Origin: Actinomadura atramentaria DSM 43919
GTDB lineage: Bacteria; Actinomycetota; Actinomycetes; Streptosporangiales; Streptosporangiaceae
Reading direction: 5' to 3'
Assembly: GCF_000381885.1 (NCBI RefSeq)
Contig: NZ_KB907219.1
Span: forward strand, 124,001 to 188,000
Length of the DNA: 64,000 nt
Shown piece after piece: positions 25,869 through 34,900 of this stretch (the first letter of the stretch is position 1; each line of letters begins with the position of its first letter). Made by a program: the position numbers and the translations under genes. Under the pieces are notes generated by a model. It made no database searches. It was not told where the DNA came from and worked only from the letters and a program-made list of their open reading frames with translations.

Positions 25869-27644
25869 ATGGCAGTCAGCGGTCGGGGGACGGCGGTCGC
25901 CGCCGGGGTCGGGGCGCTCGCGCTGGTCCTCGCGGCGTGCGGGGGATCGGGCGGCGGGGGCGGCAACGGGGGCGGCGGCAGCGGCGGCACGCTCAAGGTC
26001 GTCGGGTCCGCGGACGTGGACCACCTCGACACCGCCAGCGGCTACACCACCGTCAGCAGCCTGCTCACCCGCCAGTTCGCGCGGACGCTGTTCAGCTTCA
26101 AGGGCAGCGACTCCTTCGACGAGGCGATCAAGGTCCGCCCGGACGTCGCCGCCGAGATCCCCACCCAGCAGAACGGCGGGATCAGCGCGGACGGAAAGAC
26201 CTACACCGTCAAGCTCAAGCAGGGCGTCCGCTGGAACACCCAGCCGCCCCGCGAGGTGACCGCCGCCGACTTCGTGCGGGGGATCAAGCGGATCTGCAAC
26301 CCGGCCAAGCCGTCGGGCGGCAAGGCGTACTACACCGAGACGATCCAGGGCATGAGCGCGTTCTGCGACGGCTACGCGGACGTGGACGCCAAGAGCGCCA
26401 AGGCGATGGCCGACTACCAGGACTCGCACGACGTCGCGGGCCTGAAGGCGGCCGACGACAAGACGCTCGTCCTCAAGCTCACCGCCCCGGCGAGCGACTT
26501 CACCAACATCCTGGGGCTGCAGTTCGCGGCGGCCGCGCCCGCCGAGTACGACAAGTACGTTCCCGACAGCCCGGAGTTCCGGTCCCACACCGTCTCCGAC
26601 GGGCCGTACCAGATCACGTCGTACAGCCCGAACAAGGAGTACGTCCTCGACCGGAACCCCGCCTGGAGCCAGCAGACCGACGAGCTGCGCGCGCAGAAGC
26701 CGCAGCGGATCCAGATCACGATGGGCCAGGACTCGCCGGACGTCGTCCAGCAGCAGATGGAGCAGGGCTCGGCGGACCTGGCGTGGGACCAGACCGTCCC
26801 GACGTCGAAGATCCCGAGCCTGAAGGGCAACGCGAACTTCAAGATCATGGACGGGTCGACCAGCAACCCGTACCTGGTCTTCAACACCCTCAGCCCGAAC
26901 AACGACGGCGCGCTCGGCAAGGCCGCGGTCCGCCAGGCCATCCAGTACGCGATCGACAAGACGGCGCTGGTGCAGATCTACGGCGGCCCGGACGTCAGCG
27001 AGATCCTCAACCAGGTGATCCCGCCGCGCAGCGTCGGCTACCAGCAGTTCAACCTTTACCCGACGCCGGGCAACGCGGGCGACCCGAACAAGTGCAAGCA
27101 GATGCTGTCGGCGGCGGGCTACCCGAACGGCCTGACGCTGCGGTTCCCGTACCGCGTGTCCAGCAACCACCCGCGCATCGCGCAGTCGGTGCAGGCCAAC
27201 CTCAAGGCGTGCGGGATCACCGCGAACCTCACGCCCGACACCAACGGCACGTTCTACAACACGACGCTGGTGACCCCCGCCGACGCCAAGGCCGGCAAGT
27301 GGGACATCGCGGCGCCCGGCTGGATTCCCGACTGGTACGGCAACAACGGCCGCACCAACATCGTCCCGCTGTTCGACGGCCGCCACTACGGCGCGAACTC
27401 CACCGACTACGGCGGCTACGACAACCCGAAGGTCAACAGCCTGATCGACAAGGCGCTGGAGGCCAAGGACGCCAACGCGGCGGCGGGCTTCTGGGCGCAG
27501 GCCGACCGGACGATCATGCAGGACGCCGCCGTGGTGCCCTTCATGAACCAGAAGTACCCGATCTTCCACTCGTCCCGGGCGAAGAACACCCTCTACCTGC
27601 CGATGTACCAGGGCTTCGACTTCAACCAGGTCGCACTGTCCTGA
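25869..27644 (+). CDS. Peptide ABC transporter substrate-binding lipoprotein (SBP family 5), operon 1
   Basis: 591 residues. Lipoprotein signal ending ALVLAAC with the lipidated Cys at about residue 24, then a Gly/Ser/Asn linker. The family 5 core follows: a SADVDHLDTASGYT start, LKQGVRWNTQPPREVTAADF, SDGPYQITSYSPNKEYVLDR and AVRQAIQYAIDKTALVQ. Such proteins capture oligopeptides or dipeptides outside the membrane and hand them to Opp/Dpp permeases. The ATG at 25869 is chosen because GGGGGAG lies five bases upstream; the GTG at 25863 overlaps that site. A strong hairpin separates it from the ATPase genes. Confidence 0.93.
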   Translation: MAVSGRGTAVAAGVGALALVLAACGGSGGGGGNGGGGSGGTLKVVGSADVDHLDTASGYTTVSSLLTRQFARTLFSFKGSDSFDEAIKVRPDVAAEIPTQQNGGISADGKTYTVKLKQGVRWNTQPPREVTAADFVRGIKRICNPAKPSGGKAYYTETIQGMSAFCDGYADVDAKSAKAMADYQDSHDVAGLKAADDKTLVLKLTAPASDFTNILGLQFAAAAPAEYDKYVPDSPEFRSHTVSDGPYQITSYSPNKEYVLDRNPAWSQQTDELRAQKPQRIQITMGQDSPDVVQQQMEQGSADLAWDQTVPTSKIPSLKGNANFKIMDGSTSNPYLVFNTLSPNNDGALGKAAVRQAIQYAIDKTALVQIYGGPDVSEILNQVIPPRSVGYQQFNLYPTPGNAGDPNKCKQMLSAAGYPNGLTLRFPYRVSSNHPRIAQSVQANLKACGITANLTPDTNGTFYNTTLVTPADAKAGKWDIAAPGWIPDWYGNNGRTNIVPLFDGRHYGANSTDYGGYDNPKVNSLIDKALEAKDANAAAGFWAQADRTIMQDAAVVPFMNQKYPIFHSSRAKNTLYLPMYQGFDFNQVALS

Positions 27645-27651
27645 CCCCGCA

Positions 27652-27688
27652 CGCGGGGGCCGGGCCGTGCCCGGGCCCGGCCCCCGCG
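27652..27688 (+). terminator. Intercistronic hairpin after the first binding-protein gene
   Basis: Perfect 15-bp stem (CGCGGGGGCCGGGCC and its complement) with a seven-base loop, eight bases after the SBP stop and 31 bases before the next start. No U-run. It may stabilise the SBP mRNA or reduce read-through into the transporter genes. Confidence 0.6.
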
Positions 27689-27719
27689 GCCCACCGCAAT
27701 CGGACGCGAAGGGGCGCCG

Positions 27720-28829
27720 ATGACACTTCTCGAAGTGACCGACCTGCGGGTCTCCTTCGACACGGCGGACGGCGTGGTGCGCGCCGTCCGCGGCATGTCG
27801 TTCAGCGTCGACCGGGGCCGCACGCTCGGCATCGTCGGCGAGTCCGGCTCCGGCAAGAGCGTCGCGACGCAGACGCTGATGCGGCTGACGCCGGGCGCCC
27901 GCGTCGCGGGCCGGGCGCTGTTCGAGGGCCAGGACCTGCTGACGGTCTCCGACCGGCGGATGCGCGAGCTGCGCGGCGCGGAGATCGGCATGATCTTCCA
28001 GGACCCCCTGTCCAGCCTGCACCCGCTCTACAGGGTCGGCTGGCAGATCGAGGAGATGATCCGCGCGCACGACCGCAAGGTCACCCGCGCGCAGGCCCGC
28101 AAACGCGCCGTGGAGATGCTCGGCCTCGTCGGCATCCCCCGGCCCGACCGGCGCGTGGACGACTACCCCCACCAGTTCTCCGGCGGGATGCGGCAGCGCG
28201 CGATGATCGCGATGGCGCTCGCGCTGAACCCCAAGCTGATCATCGCCGACGAGCCGACGACCGCGCTCGACGCGACCGTCCAGATGCAGATCCTCGACCT
28301 GATGCGCCGCCTCCAGCGCGAGTTCGACACCGCCCTGATCATGATCACCCACGACCTGGGCGTCATCGCCGACACCGCCGACGAGGTCCTGGTCATGTAC
28401 GGCGGGCGCCCCGCCGAGATCGCGGGCCGCCGCGACCTGTACTACAAACCCCACCACCCCTACACCAAGGGCCTGCTGGAGTCGGTGCCGTCCCCCGGCG
28501 GCGGCGACCGGCTCAGGACCATCAGCGGGCAGCCCCCGAGCCTGATCAACCTGCCGACCGGCTGCGTGTTCCATCCGCGCTGCCCGTACGTGATGGACCG
28601 CTGCCCGGTGGACGAGCCGCCGCTCGACCCGGCGGGCGAGCCCCGGCTGGACCCGTCCGCCGAGCACGTGTCGGCGTGCTGGCTGCCGCACGACGTCGCC
28701 GGGCTCGACGAGCGCACCGAGGAGGCACGCGTCCGCGCCGCCGGACGGCACCGGTCCGCCGCGGGCGCGGACGGCCCCGGGGCGACCGCCGCCGGGGACC
28801 GCGACGGGAACGGCGGGGGGAGCCGGTGA
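27720..28829 (+). CDS. Peptide ABC transporter ATPase, OppD/DppD type, operon 1
   Basis: 369 residues. Walker A GESGSGKSVAT, signature FSGGMRQRAMIAMAL, Walker B LIIADEPTTALD and switch His in MITHDLGVI. The C-terminal oligopeptide-transporter domain has the clustered Cys of OppD/OppF (CVFHPRCPYVMDRC, later a Cys before WLPHD), known in this family to bind an Fe-S cluster. The protein has an extra Ala/Gly-rich tail. Its stop overlaps the OppF start by three bases. Confidence 0.93.
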   Translation: MTLLEVTDLRVSFDTADGVVRAVRGMSFSVDRGRTLGIVGESGSGKSVATQTLMRLTPGARVAGRALFEGQDLLTVSDRRMRELRGAEIGMIFQDPLSSLHPLYRVGWQIEEMIRAHDRKVTRAQARKRAVEMLGLVGIPRPDRRVDDYPHQFSGGMRQRAMIAMALALNPKLIIADEPTTALDATVQMQILDLMRRLQREFDTALIMITHDLGVIADTADEVLVMYGGRPAEIAGRRDLYYKPHHPYTKGLLESVPSPGGGDRLRTISGQPPSLINLPTGCVFHPRCPYVMDRCPVDEPPLDPAGEPRLDPSAEHVSACWLPHDVAGLDERTEEARVRAAGRHRSAAGADGPGATAAGDRDGNGGGSR

Positions 28830-29920
28830 GCGGCGAGTCGGACGTCCTGGTCTCCGCCGAGGGCGTCGTCAAGCACTTCCCGATCAAGCAGGGCATCGTC
28901 TTCAAGAAGGAGGTCGCCCGCGTCCACGCGGTGGACGGCGTCGACCTGGCGGTCCGGCGCGGCGAGACGCTCGGGATCGTCGGCGAGACCGGTTCGGGCA
29001 AGTCCACCCTCGCGCGGTGCGTGACGGGCCTGCACCCGGTCACGGCGGGCAGCATCCGGTTCGAGGGGACCGACATCACCAAGCTGTCGCGGGCGGGCCT
29101 GAAGGCGTTCCGCCGCGACGTCCAGATGATCTTCCAGGACCCGTACGGGTCGCTGAACCCGCGCCGCCGCGTCGGGTCGATCATCGGCGACCCGTTCGCC
29201 ATCCACGGCATCGCCGACGGCGCGGACCGCCGCCGCCGCGTGCAGGAGCTGATGGAGCTGGTCGGGCTGAACCCCGAGCACTACAACCGGTTCCCCGCCG
29301 AGTTCTCCGGCGGGCAGCGGCAGCGCATCGGCGTGGCCCGCGCGCTGGCCGTCCGGCCGCGCCTCATCGTCTGCGACGAGCCGGTGTCGGCGCTGGACGT
29401 CTCCATCCAGGCGCAGGTCATCAACCTGCTCAAGGACCTCCAGGACGAGCTGGGCCTCACCTACATCTTCATCGCGCACGACCTGTCGGTCGTCCGGTAC
29501 GTCAGCGACCGGGTCGCGGTGATGTACCTCGGGCGGATCGTGGAGTCCGCGTCGGCCGGCGACCTGTACGGGCGGCCGCGCCACCCGTACTCGGCGGCGC
29601 TGCTGTCGGCCGCGTCCATCGCGGACCCCGACGAGGCCGAGCGCGCGGAGCGCATCGTGCTCATCGGGGACGTCCCGTCGCCGATCGACCCGCCGCGGGG
29701 CTGCCGGTTCCACCCGCGCTGCCCGAAGGCGCAGGACCGCTGTATCGCCGAGGACCCGCCGTTCGTCCCGCGCGAGGGCGACCCGCCCGACCACCGCACC
29801 GCCTGCCACTTCCCGGTCCTGCCGGGCGAGCGCCTGGCGGGCCGCGAGGCGGGCATCGCCCAGGTCTCCACCGAACCCGAACTACCCGAGGCCGACCCGG
29901 GGGCGGGGGGCTCCTCATGA
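28826..29920 (+). CDS. Peptide ABC transporter ATPase, OppF/DppF type, operon 1
   Basis: 364 residues. Begins with KHFPIKQGIVFKKEVARVHA, then Walker A GETGSGKSTLAR, MIFQDPYGSLNPR, signature FSGGQRQRIGVARAL, Walker B LIVCDEPVSALD and IAHDLSVV. The C-terminal domain has GCRFHPRCPKAQDRC. The GTG at 28826 overlaps the OppD stop (GTGA), and the stop overlaps the OppC start (ATGA). Forms the heteromeric ATPase with OppD; hydrolysis drives peptide uptake. Confidence 0.93.
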   Translation: MSGESDVLVSAEGVVKHFPIKQGIVFKKEVARVHAVDGVDLAVRRGETLGIVGETGSGKSTLARCVTGLHPVTAGSIRFEGTDITKLSRAGLKAFRRDVQMIFQDPYGSLNPRRRVGSIIGDPFAIHGIADGADRRRRVQELMELVGLNPEHYNRFPAEFSGGQRQRIGVARALAVRPRLIVCDEPVSALDVSIQAQVINLLKDLQDELGLTYIFIAHDLSVVRYVSDRVAVMYLGRIVESASAGDLYGRPRHPYSAALLSAASIADPDEAERAERIVLIGDVPSPIDPPRGCRFHPRCPKAQDRCIAEDPPFVPREGDPPDHRTACHFPVLPGERLAGREAGIAQVSTEPELPEADPGAGGSS

Positions 29921-30882
29921 GCTATTCGGATCTGCAGGCGGAGGCGGTTCCCGTCGAGCCCGGTCCGGGGGCGGCGGTGCGGGGGCGGTCGCCGTTCCAG
30001 CTCGCGTGGGCGCGGTTCCGCCGGGACAAGTTGGCGGTGGTGTCGCTGGTCGTGCTGGCGCTCATCGCGGTGTTCGCGATCCTCGCGCCGCTGTGGGCGT
30101 CCTGGACGGGCCACCCCTACGACGCGACGTTCCCGAAGACGGCGCTGAACGTCGACGGGCAGCCGGTCGGGCCGTCGCGCGACTTCTGGCTCGGCGCCGA
30201 CCAGCTCGGCCGGGACGTGCTGGTCCGCGCCGCGTACGGCGCGCGGATCTCGCTGGTCGTCGGCATCCTGGCGTCGGTGCTGGCGTCGCTGCTCGGCGTC
30301 GCGGTCGGCACGCTGGCCGGGTTCGTCGGCGGCTGGCTCGACACCGTCCTCGCGCGCGTGATGGACCTGACGCTCGCGCTGCCGTACCTGCTCGTCGCGA
30401 TCATGCTGGCGACGACGTTCCAGATCTCGTCGGTGTTCTCCAGCCTCGCGATGACGATCATCGTGATCGCGTTCTTCTCGTTCGCGGCGTTCGGCCGCAT
30501 CATCCGCGGCCAGGTGCTGTCGCTCAAGGAGAAGGAGTTCGTGGAGGCCGCGCGCTCGCTCGGCGCGGGCAGCGTCCGCATCATGTTCGTCGACGTCCTG
30601 CCGAACCTCGTCGCGCAGGTCACCGTCCTGACGTCGCTGCTGATCCCCACCTCCATCGTGTTCGAGGCGACGCTGTCGTTCCTCGGCGTCGGGGTGCGGC
30701 TGCCGATGCCGAGCTGGGGCAGCATGCTCGGCGAGGGCAGCGACGTGTTCCAGACGGCGTGGTGGCTGCTGGCCGTCCCGGCGGTCCTCCTGCTGCTGAC
30801 CACCCTGTCGTTCAACCTGCTCGGCGACGGCATCCGGGACGCCCTCGACCCGCGCAGCGAGCGCCTGATCGGGAAGAAGTGA
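29917..30882 (+). CDS. Peptide ABC transporter permease, OppC/DppC type, operon 1
   Basis: 321 residues with the OppC N-terminal domain (SPFQLAWARFRRDKLAVVSL) and six membrane helices. The periplasmic segment contains FWLGADQLGRDVLVRAAYG, and the cytoplasmic coupling (EAA) loop reads EFVEAARSLGAGSVRIMF. The end LLGDGIRDALDPR is family-typical. ATG at 29917 overlaps the OppF stop. Pairs with the OppB-type subunit encoded next. Confidence 0.94.
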   Translation: MSYSDLQAEAVPVEPGPGAAVRGRSPFQLAWARFRRDKLAVVSLVVLALIAVFAILAPLWASWTGHPYDATFPKTALNVDGQPVGPSRDFWLGADQLGRDVLVRAAYGARISLVVGILASVLASLLGVAVGTLAGFVGGWLDTVLARVMDLTLALPYLLVAIMLATTFQISSVFSSLAMTIIVIAFFSFAAFGRIIRGQVLSLKEKEFVEAARSLGAGSVRIMFVDVLPNLVAQVTVLTSLLIPTSIVFEATLSFLGVGVRLPMPSWGSMLGEGSDVFQTAWWLLAVPAVLLLLTTLSFNLLGDGIRDALDPRSERLIGKK

Positions 30883-30890
30883 GCTGACCC

Positions 30891-31835
30891 ATGCTGCGTT
30901 TCGTCATCCGCAGGCTCCTCTACGCGGTCCTGGTGCTGCTGCTGGTCTCGACGCTGGTGTTCGTGTTCCTGCACGTCTCCCCGGTGCCGGTCGAGCGGGT
31001 CATCGGCGGCCCCCGCGCCACCACCGACACGCTCGTGCAGATCCGCCGCAACCTCGGGCTGGACCAGCCCGCGATCGTCCAGTACGGGCAGTGGCTGGGC
31101 CGGCTGGTGCGCGGCGACCTCGGGGACTCCTACGTCAACGGCACGTCGGTGACGTCGCTGATCGCCGACCGCCTCCCGACGACGCTGTGGCTGGTGTTCG
31201 GCGCGGGGATCATCTGGTTCGTCGGCGGCGTCGCGACGGGCGTGTTCAGCGCGACGCGGGCGCGCGGCCTCGGGGACCGGGTCGCGACGGTGTTCGTGCT
31301 GCTCGGGCTGTCCACGCCGCCGTTCGTGATGGCGCTGGTGCTGCTGTACCTGTTCTCGACCAGGCTGGGGGATGCGGGCGTCCATGTCTTCGAGGCGGGG
31401 CCGCCGCTGCAGGAGCACTTCTGGCGGCGGATGGTCCTGCCGTGGATCGCGCTGGCGTTCCTGATGGTCGCGACGTACACGCGGCTGACGCGCGGCGCGA
31501 TGCTCGACGTCCTCGGCGAGGACTACATCCGCACGGCCCGCGCGAAGGGCCTGTCGGAGCGGCGCGTGGTGTACCGGCACGGGCTGCGGTCCGCGCTGAC
31601 GCCGGTCGTCACCCAGTTCGGCATCGACCTCGGCGCGCTCATCGGCTCGACGATCGTGACGGAGAAGGTGTTCGGGCTCCAGGGCGTCGGGCAGCTCGTG
31701 TACCAGTCGATCGCGCTGGGGGACACGCCGGTGATCATCGGGGTGACGCTGGTCGTGACGTTCTTCGTGGTCGTCGCGAATCTGCTGGTGGACATCGGCT
31801 ACTCGTTCCTGGACCCGCGCGTCCGGCTGTCGTGA
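30891..31835 (+). CDS. Peptide ABC transporter permease, OppB/DppB type, operon 1
   Basis: 314 residues, six membrane helices. N-terminal MLRFVIRRLLYAVLVLLLVS, EAA loop EDYIRTARAKGLSERRVVYR, and C-terminal LVDIGYSFLDPRVRLS. Last gene of the SBP-D-F-C-B operon, eight bases after oppC. This order, with the ATPases before the permeases, differs from the usual oppABCDF. Confidence 0.94.
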   Translation: MLRFVIRRLLYAVLVLLLVSTLVFVFLHVSPVPVERVIGGPRATTDTLVQIRRNLGLDQPAIVQYGQWLGRLVRGDLGDSYVNGTSVTSLIADRLPTTLWLVFGAGIIWFVGGVATGVFSATRARGLGDRVATVFVLLGLSTPPFVMALVLLYLFSTRLGDAGVHVFEAGPPLQEHFWRRMVLPWIALAFLMVATYTRLTRGAMLDVLGEDYIRTARAKGLSERRVVYRHGLRSALTPVVTQFGIDLGALIGSTIVTEKVFGLQGVGQLVYQSIALGDTPVIIGVTLVVTFFVVVANLLVDIGYSFLDPRVRLS

Positions 31836-31899
31836 CGCGGGCGGCCGGGTGGGCGGCCGGGTGGGCGGTCCGTCCGGGAATCGGTGCGGCGATCTCGGC

Positions 31900-31929
31900 T
31901 TAACGCCGCGAACCGGCCACGGATAAGCT
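31900..31929 (+). promoter_or_regulatory. Promoter for mshC (leaderless)
   Basis: TTAACG (31900-31905), 18-base spacer, TAAGCT (31924-31929). The ATG at 31936 is six bases after the -10 element, so transcription should begin at or next to the start codon. Confidence 0.55.
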
Positions 31930-31935
31930 CGGCTC

Positions 31936-33177
31936 ATGCGATCGTGGTCCGCTCCCGAAGTCCCCAGCCTCACCGCCGCCGGGCTGCCCGCGGCGACCGG
32001 GCCGCTCCGCCTCTACGACACCGCGGCGGGCGGGGTCCGCGCGACCCGGCCGGGGCCGACGGCGCGGATGTACGTCTGCGGGATCACCCCCTACGACGCG
32101 ACGCACCTCGGGCACGCCAACACCTATCTGGCGTTCGACCTGGTCAACCGGGTGTGGCGCGACCTCGGGCACGACGTCCTGTACGTCCAGAACGCCACCG
32201 ACGTCGACGACCCGCTGCTGGAACGTGCCGAGCAGACCGGCGAGGACTGGCGGGCCCTCGCGGACCGCGAGATCGAACTGTTCCGTGACGACATGACGGC
32301 GCTGCGGGTCCTGCCGCCCGCGCACTACGTGGGCGCGGTCGAGGCGATCCCGCTGGTCGTGGAGATGATCGAAAAGCTGCGCGGGAAGGACGCCGCGTAC
32401 ACCGTCGACGGCGACGTCTACTACCCCGTCGCCGCCGACCCGTCGTTCGGCGCGGTCAGCCGCCTGGACCGGGCCGCGATGGCGCCGCTGTTCGCCGAGC
32501 GCGGCGGCGACCCCGACCGGGCGGGCAAGCGCGACCCGCTGGACGCGCTGCTGTGGCTGGCACGCCGCCCCGGCGAGCCCGGCTGGGAGTCCCCGTTCGG
32601 CGAGGGCCGCCCCGGCTGGCACGTGGAGTGCGCCGCGATCTCGCTGGAGCACCTCGGCATGGCGTTCGACGTGGAGGGCGGCGGCTCGGACCTGGCGTTC
32701 CCGCACCACGAGATGAGCGCCGCGCACGCCCAGGTCGCGACGGGGGAGGCCCCGCACGCCCGCGCCTACGTCCACGCGGGCATGGTCGCGCTCGACGGCG
32801 AGAAGATGTCCAAGTCGCGCGGGAACCTGGTGTTCGTGTCGAAGCTGCGCGCGTCCGGCGCGGACCCGATGGCGATCCGGCTGGCGCTGCTCGCGCACCA
32901 CTACCGGTCGGACTGGGAGTGGACGGACGGGCAGCTCGCCGCGGCCGCCGAGCGGCTGGCGCGGTGGCGCGCGGCGGTCGAGCGCCCGGTGGGCCCGGAC
33001 GCGGCCGCGACGGCGGCGCGGGTCCGCGAGCGGCTGGCCGACGACCTGGACGCTCCGGCGGCGGTCGCGGCGGTGGACGCCTGGGCCGACGCGGCGCTGC
33101 TCGGCGAGGGCGACGACCCGGCCGCGCCCGCGCACGTCCGCGCCCTCGCCGACGCTCTCCTCGGCGTCGCGCTCTGA
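31936..33177 (+). CDS. mshC: Mycothiol synthesis Cys ligase MshC
   Basis: 413 residues. ATP-dependent ligase joining cysteine to GlcN-inositol (1-O-linked) on the way to mycothiol, the actinobacterial redox thiol. It derives from cysteinyl-tRNA synthetase but has the MshC-specific start RSWSAPEVPSLTAAGLPAAT. Visible: zinc Cys and HIGH-like motif in YVCGITPYDATHLGHANTY, WHVECAAISLEHLG (zinc Cys), FPHHEMS and KMSKSRGN. It lacks the tRNA-anticodon domain. Usually found near the phosphatase-DUF3090-SCO1664 trio; here a peptide transporter lies between. Confidence 0.93.
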   Translation: MRSWSAPEVPSLTAAGLPAATGPLRLYDTAAGGVRATRPGPTARMYVCGITPYDATHLGHANTYLAFDLVNRVWRDLGHDVLYVQNATDVDDPLLERAEQTGEDWRALADREIELFRDDMTALRVLPPAHYVGAVEAIPLVVEMIEKLRGKDAAYTVDGDVYYPVAADPSFGAVSRLDRAAMAPLFAERGGDPDRAGKRDPLDALLWLARRPGEPGWESPFGEGRPGWHVECAAISLEHLGMAFDVEGGGSDLAFPHHEMSAAHAQVATGEAPHARAYVHAGMVALDGEKMSKSRGNLVFVSKLRASGADPMAIRLALLAHHYRSDWEWTDGQLAAAAERLARWRAAVERPVGPDAAATAARVRERLADDLDAPAAVAAVDAWADAALLGEGDDPAAPAHVRALADALLGVAL

Positions 33178-33239
33178 CCATCCGCTGACCCGCCGCCGAT
33201 CCCTGCGGCCGGGCGTGCCGCCGCGCCCGCCCGCGCGGA

Positions 33240-34160
33240 TCAGCGGGCCGCCGAGCGGCGGGCGCGGCGGGCGAGGCGCCGGCGGGAGCGCCACAGCAGC
33301 AGCGGCGCCCCGGCGCGGCGCAGCGGGCCGGGGACGAGCCGGTACCCGAACGCGCCCGTCCGCAGCAGGAACCACAGGAACCGCTCGCGGCGCGGCCCCC
33401 ACGGCAGCCCGTACTGCTCGCGGATGCGCGGCGGCAGCAGCCCGGCGGTGATGTACCGGTTGAGCCACAGCGCGGGCCCGAGCCAGCGCAGCTTGCGCGC
33501 CCACAGCACGGCGCGGGCGACCTCGCGGCCGGTGTCGGTGACCTCCAGCGACGCGATCATGCCGTCCACGTAGGCGCGGAACGCGGGCAGGTCGGCGGGC
33601 TGCGCGCCGGGCGGGCAGCCGAGGACGTCCGCGACGTACCGGGCCTGGTCGACGTACGCGGCCGACAGGTCGCCGCCGGGGGAGCCGAGGACCCGCTCGT
33701 GGACGTACAGCGCGGCATCGGTGAGCGTCGCGTTCACCCAGACCTGAAGGTCGGGGTCGTTCCCGGAGTAGCCGGGCCCGGTGATGCGCTCGTGCATGCG
33801 GCGGATGCCGCGGCCGAGCCGCTCGGCCTCCTCGGGCGTGCCGAACGCGACGATGGTGAGGAAGTCCAGCGTCCCGAACAGCCGGTCGAGGGGCCGTTCG
33901 CGCATGTCGCTGTGGTCGGCGACGCCCTGGGCGACCTTCGGGTGCGCGACCTGCAGCAGCAGCGCGCGGCCCGCCGCGAGCATGACGGCGGGTTCGGCGG
34001 CCAGCCGCCGCAGCACGTCCCGCGGCGGCGCGGCGGCCGGGGCCTCGGGGGCTGCGGGCGGCCCGGACGCGGGTCCGGGGGCGGGCGCGGGAGTCTGCGG
34101 GGTCAAGACGGTCCTTCCGCCGGTGCGTGCGCCGGGCGCGGCCCCAGCATCGTCGCGCAC
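33240..34160 (-). CDS. Oxygenase MpaB family protein (DUF2236)
   Basis: 306 residues. After a Pro/Ala-rich N-terminus comes the DUF2236 core: MLAAGRALLLQVAHPKVAQG, then DHSDMRERPLDRLFGTLDFL, GTPEEAERLGRGIRRMHERI and NDPDLQVWVNATLTDAAL. His residues in VAHPKV and RMHERI are candidate heme or metal ligands, as in the fungal MpaB and latex-clearing (Lcp) relatives. Oxidative role likely, substrate unknown. GTG at 34160 is the longest start; a TTG at 34106 has a better ribosome binding site (AAGGA) and would remove the low-complexity leader. Convergent with mshC. Confidence 0.82.
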   Translation of the reverse strand: MRDDAGAAPGARTGGRTVLTPQTPAPAPGPASGPPAAPEAPAAAPPRDVLRRLAAEPAVMLAAGRALLLQVAHPKVAQGVADHSDMRERPLDRLFGTLDFLTIVAFGTPEEAERLGRGIRRMHERITGPGYSGNDPDLQVWVNATLTDAALYVHERVLGSPGGDLSAAYVDQARYVADVLGCPPGAQPADLPAFRAYVDGMIASLEVTDTGREVARAVLWARKLRWLGPALWLNRYITAGLLPPRIREQYGLPWGPRRERFLWFLLRTGAFGYRLVPGPLRRAGAPLLLWRSRRRLARRARRSAAR

Positions 34161-34240
34161 CGGCGGACGCCCCGCAAGACCCTATTGACAGGATGCCAAC
34201 AACGGGCCGCGCACTCCGTCGCGGAGTACGGGAACACCGC

Positions 34241-34885
34241 TCACAGCAGCCCGGCGAGTCGGTACAGCACCAGCGACCCCGCCACCGCGACGTTCAGGCT
34301 CGTGCCCGTCCCGACCATCGGGATCTCCACCGCCGCGTCCAGCAGGTCCAGCGCCTCGGCGGGGATGCCGTGCGCCTCGTGGCCGAGCACCGCCACCGTC
34401 CGGGTCCGGGCGGCGGGCAGGTCCGCCAGCCGCACCGCCTCGTCCGCCAGCTCGACGCCGACGACGCGGCTGCCCGCGTCCCGCTGGCGGGCGAGCCAGC
34501 CCAGCGGGTCGTTGACCCAGTGGACGCACGACCGCCGCCGCAGCGTGTTGCCGCGCGCCAGCGCCTCCGGCACCCACGGGAACCGCGGCACCGCCAGGCA
34601 CGCGCCGACCGCGTCGCACGTCCGCAGCAGCGTGCCGAGGTTCGCGCCGTGCAGCGGCCACAGCGGCGCGGCGATCAGATGGTCCCAGCAGGCGTGCGCG
34701 GCGCGGCGGCGGTCGCGGCGCAGCTCGCGGCGGGGACGGACGCGGATCGCGGGCGCGGCGCCCGCCGGGCGGCTCACCGGCCGCGGGCGGCTCCGCCCGG
34801 AACGAGGGAAACGATCATGAGAGGGCGCACTCGTCGGCGTGCGCGGGCCATCGGCGGGGCCGGGGACCGGCCCGTTCCCCGCCAT
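34241..34885 (-). CDS. SpoU/TrmH-type RNA 2'-O-methyltransferase
   Basis: 214 residues. SPOUT knot motifs in order: motif 1 NLGTLLRTCDAVGA, motif 2 VLGHEAHGIP and motif 3 IPMVGTGTSLNVAVAGSLVLY. Such enzymes methylate ribose in tRNA or rRNA with SAM. The N-terminal 35 residues are Pro/Arg-rich and may not be translated: a GTG at 34777 (VSRPAGAAPAIRVR) would give a 178-residue protein closer to the core domain. Target RNA unknown. It lies just after the PAC2 gene on the same strand. Confidence 0.82.
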   Translation of the reverse strand: MAGNGPVPGPADGPRTPTSAPSHDRFPRSGRSRPRPVSRPAGAAPAIRVRPRRELRRDRRRAAHACWDHLIAAPLWPLHGANLGTLLRTCDAVGACLAVPRFPWVPEALARGNTLRRRSCVHWVNDPLGWLARQRDAGSRVVGVELADEAVRLADLPAARTRTVAVLGHEAHGIPAEALDLLDAAVEIPMVGTGTSLNVAVAGSLVLYRLAGLL

Positions 34886-34900
34886 CGTAGCGGCCCCGGC

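Noticed and set aside
31936..33177. Cysteinyl-tRNA synthetase
   Set aside because: The HIGH-like and KMSKS motifs are shared, but the N-terminus, the length of 413 residues and the absence of an anticodon-binding domain mark it as MshC.
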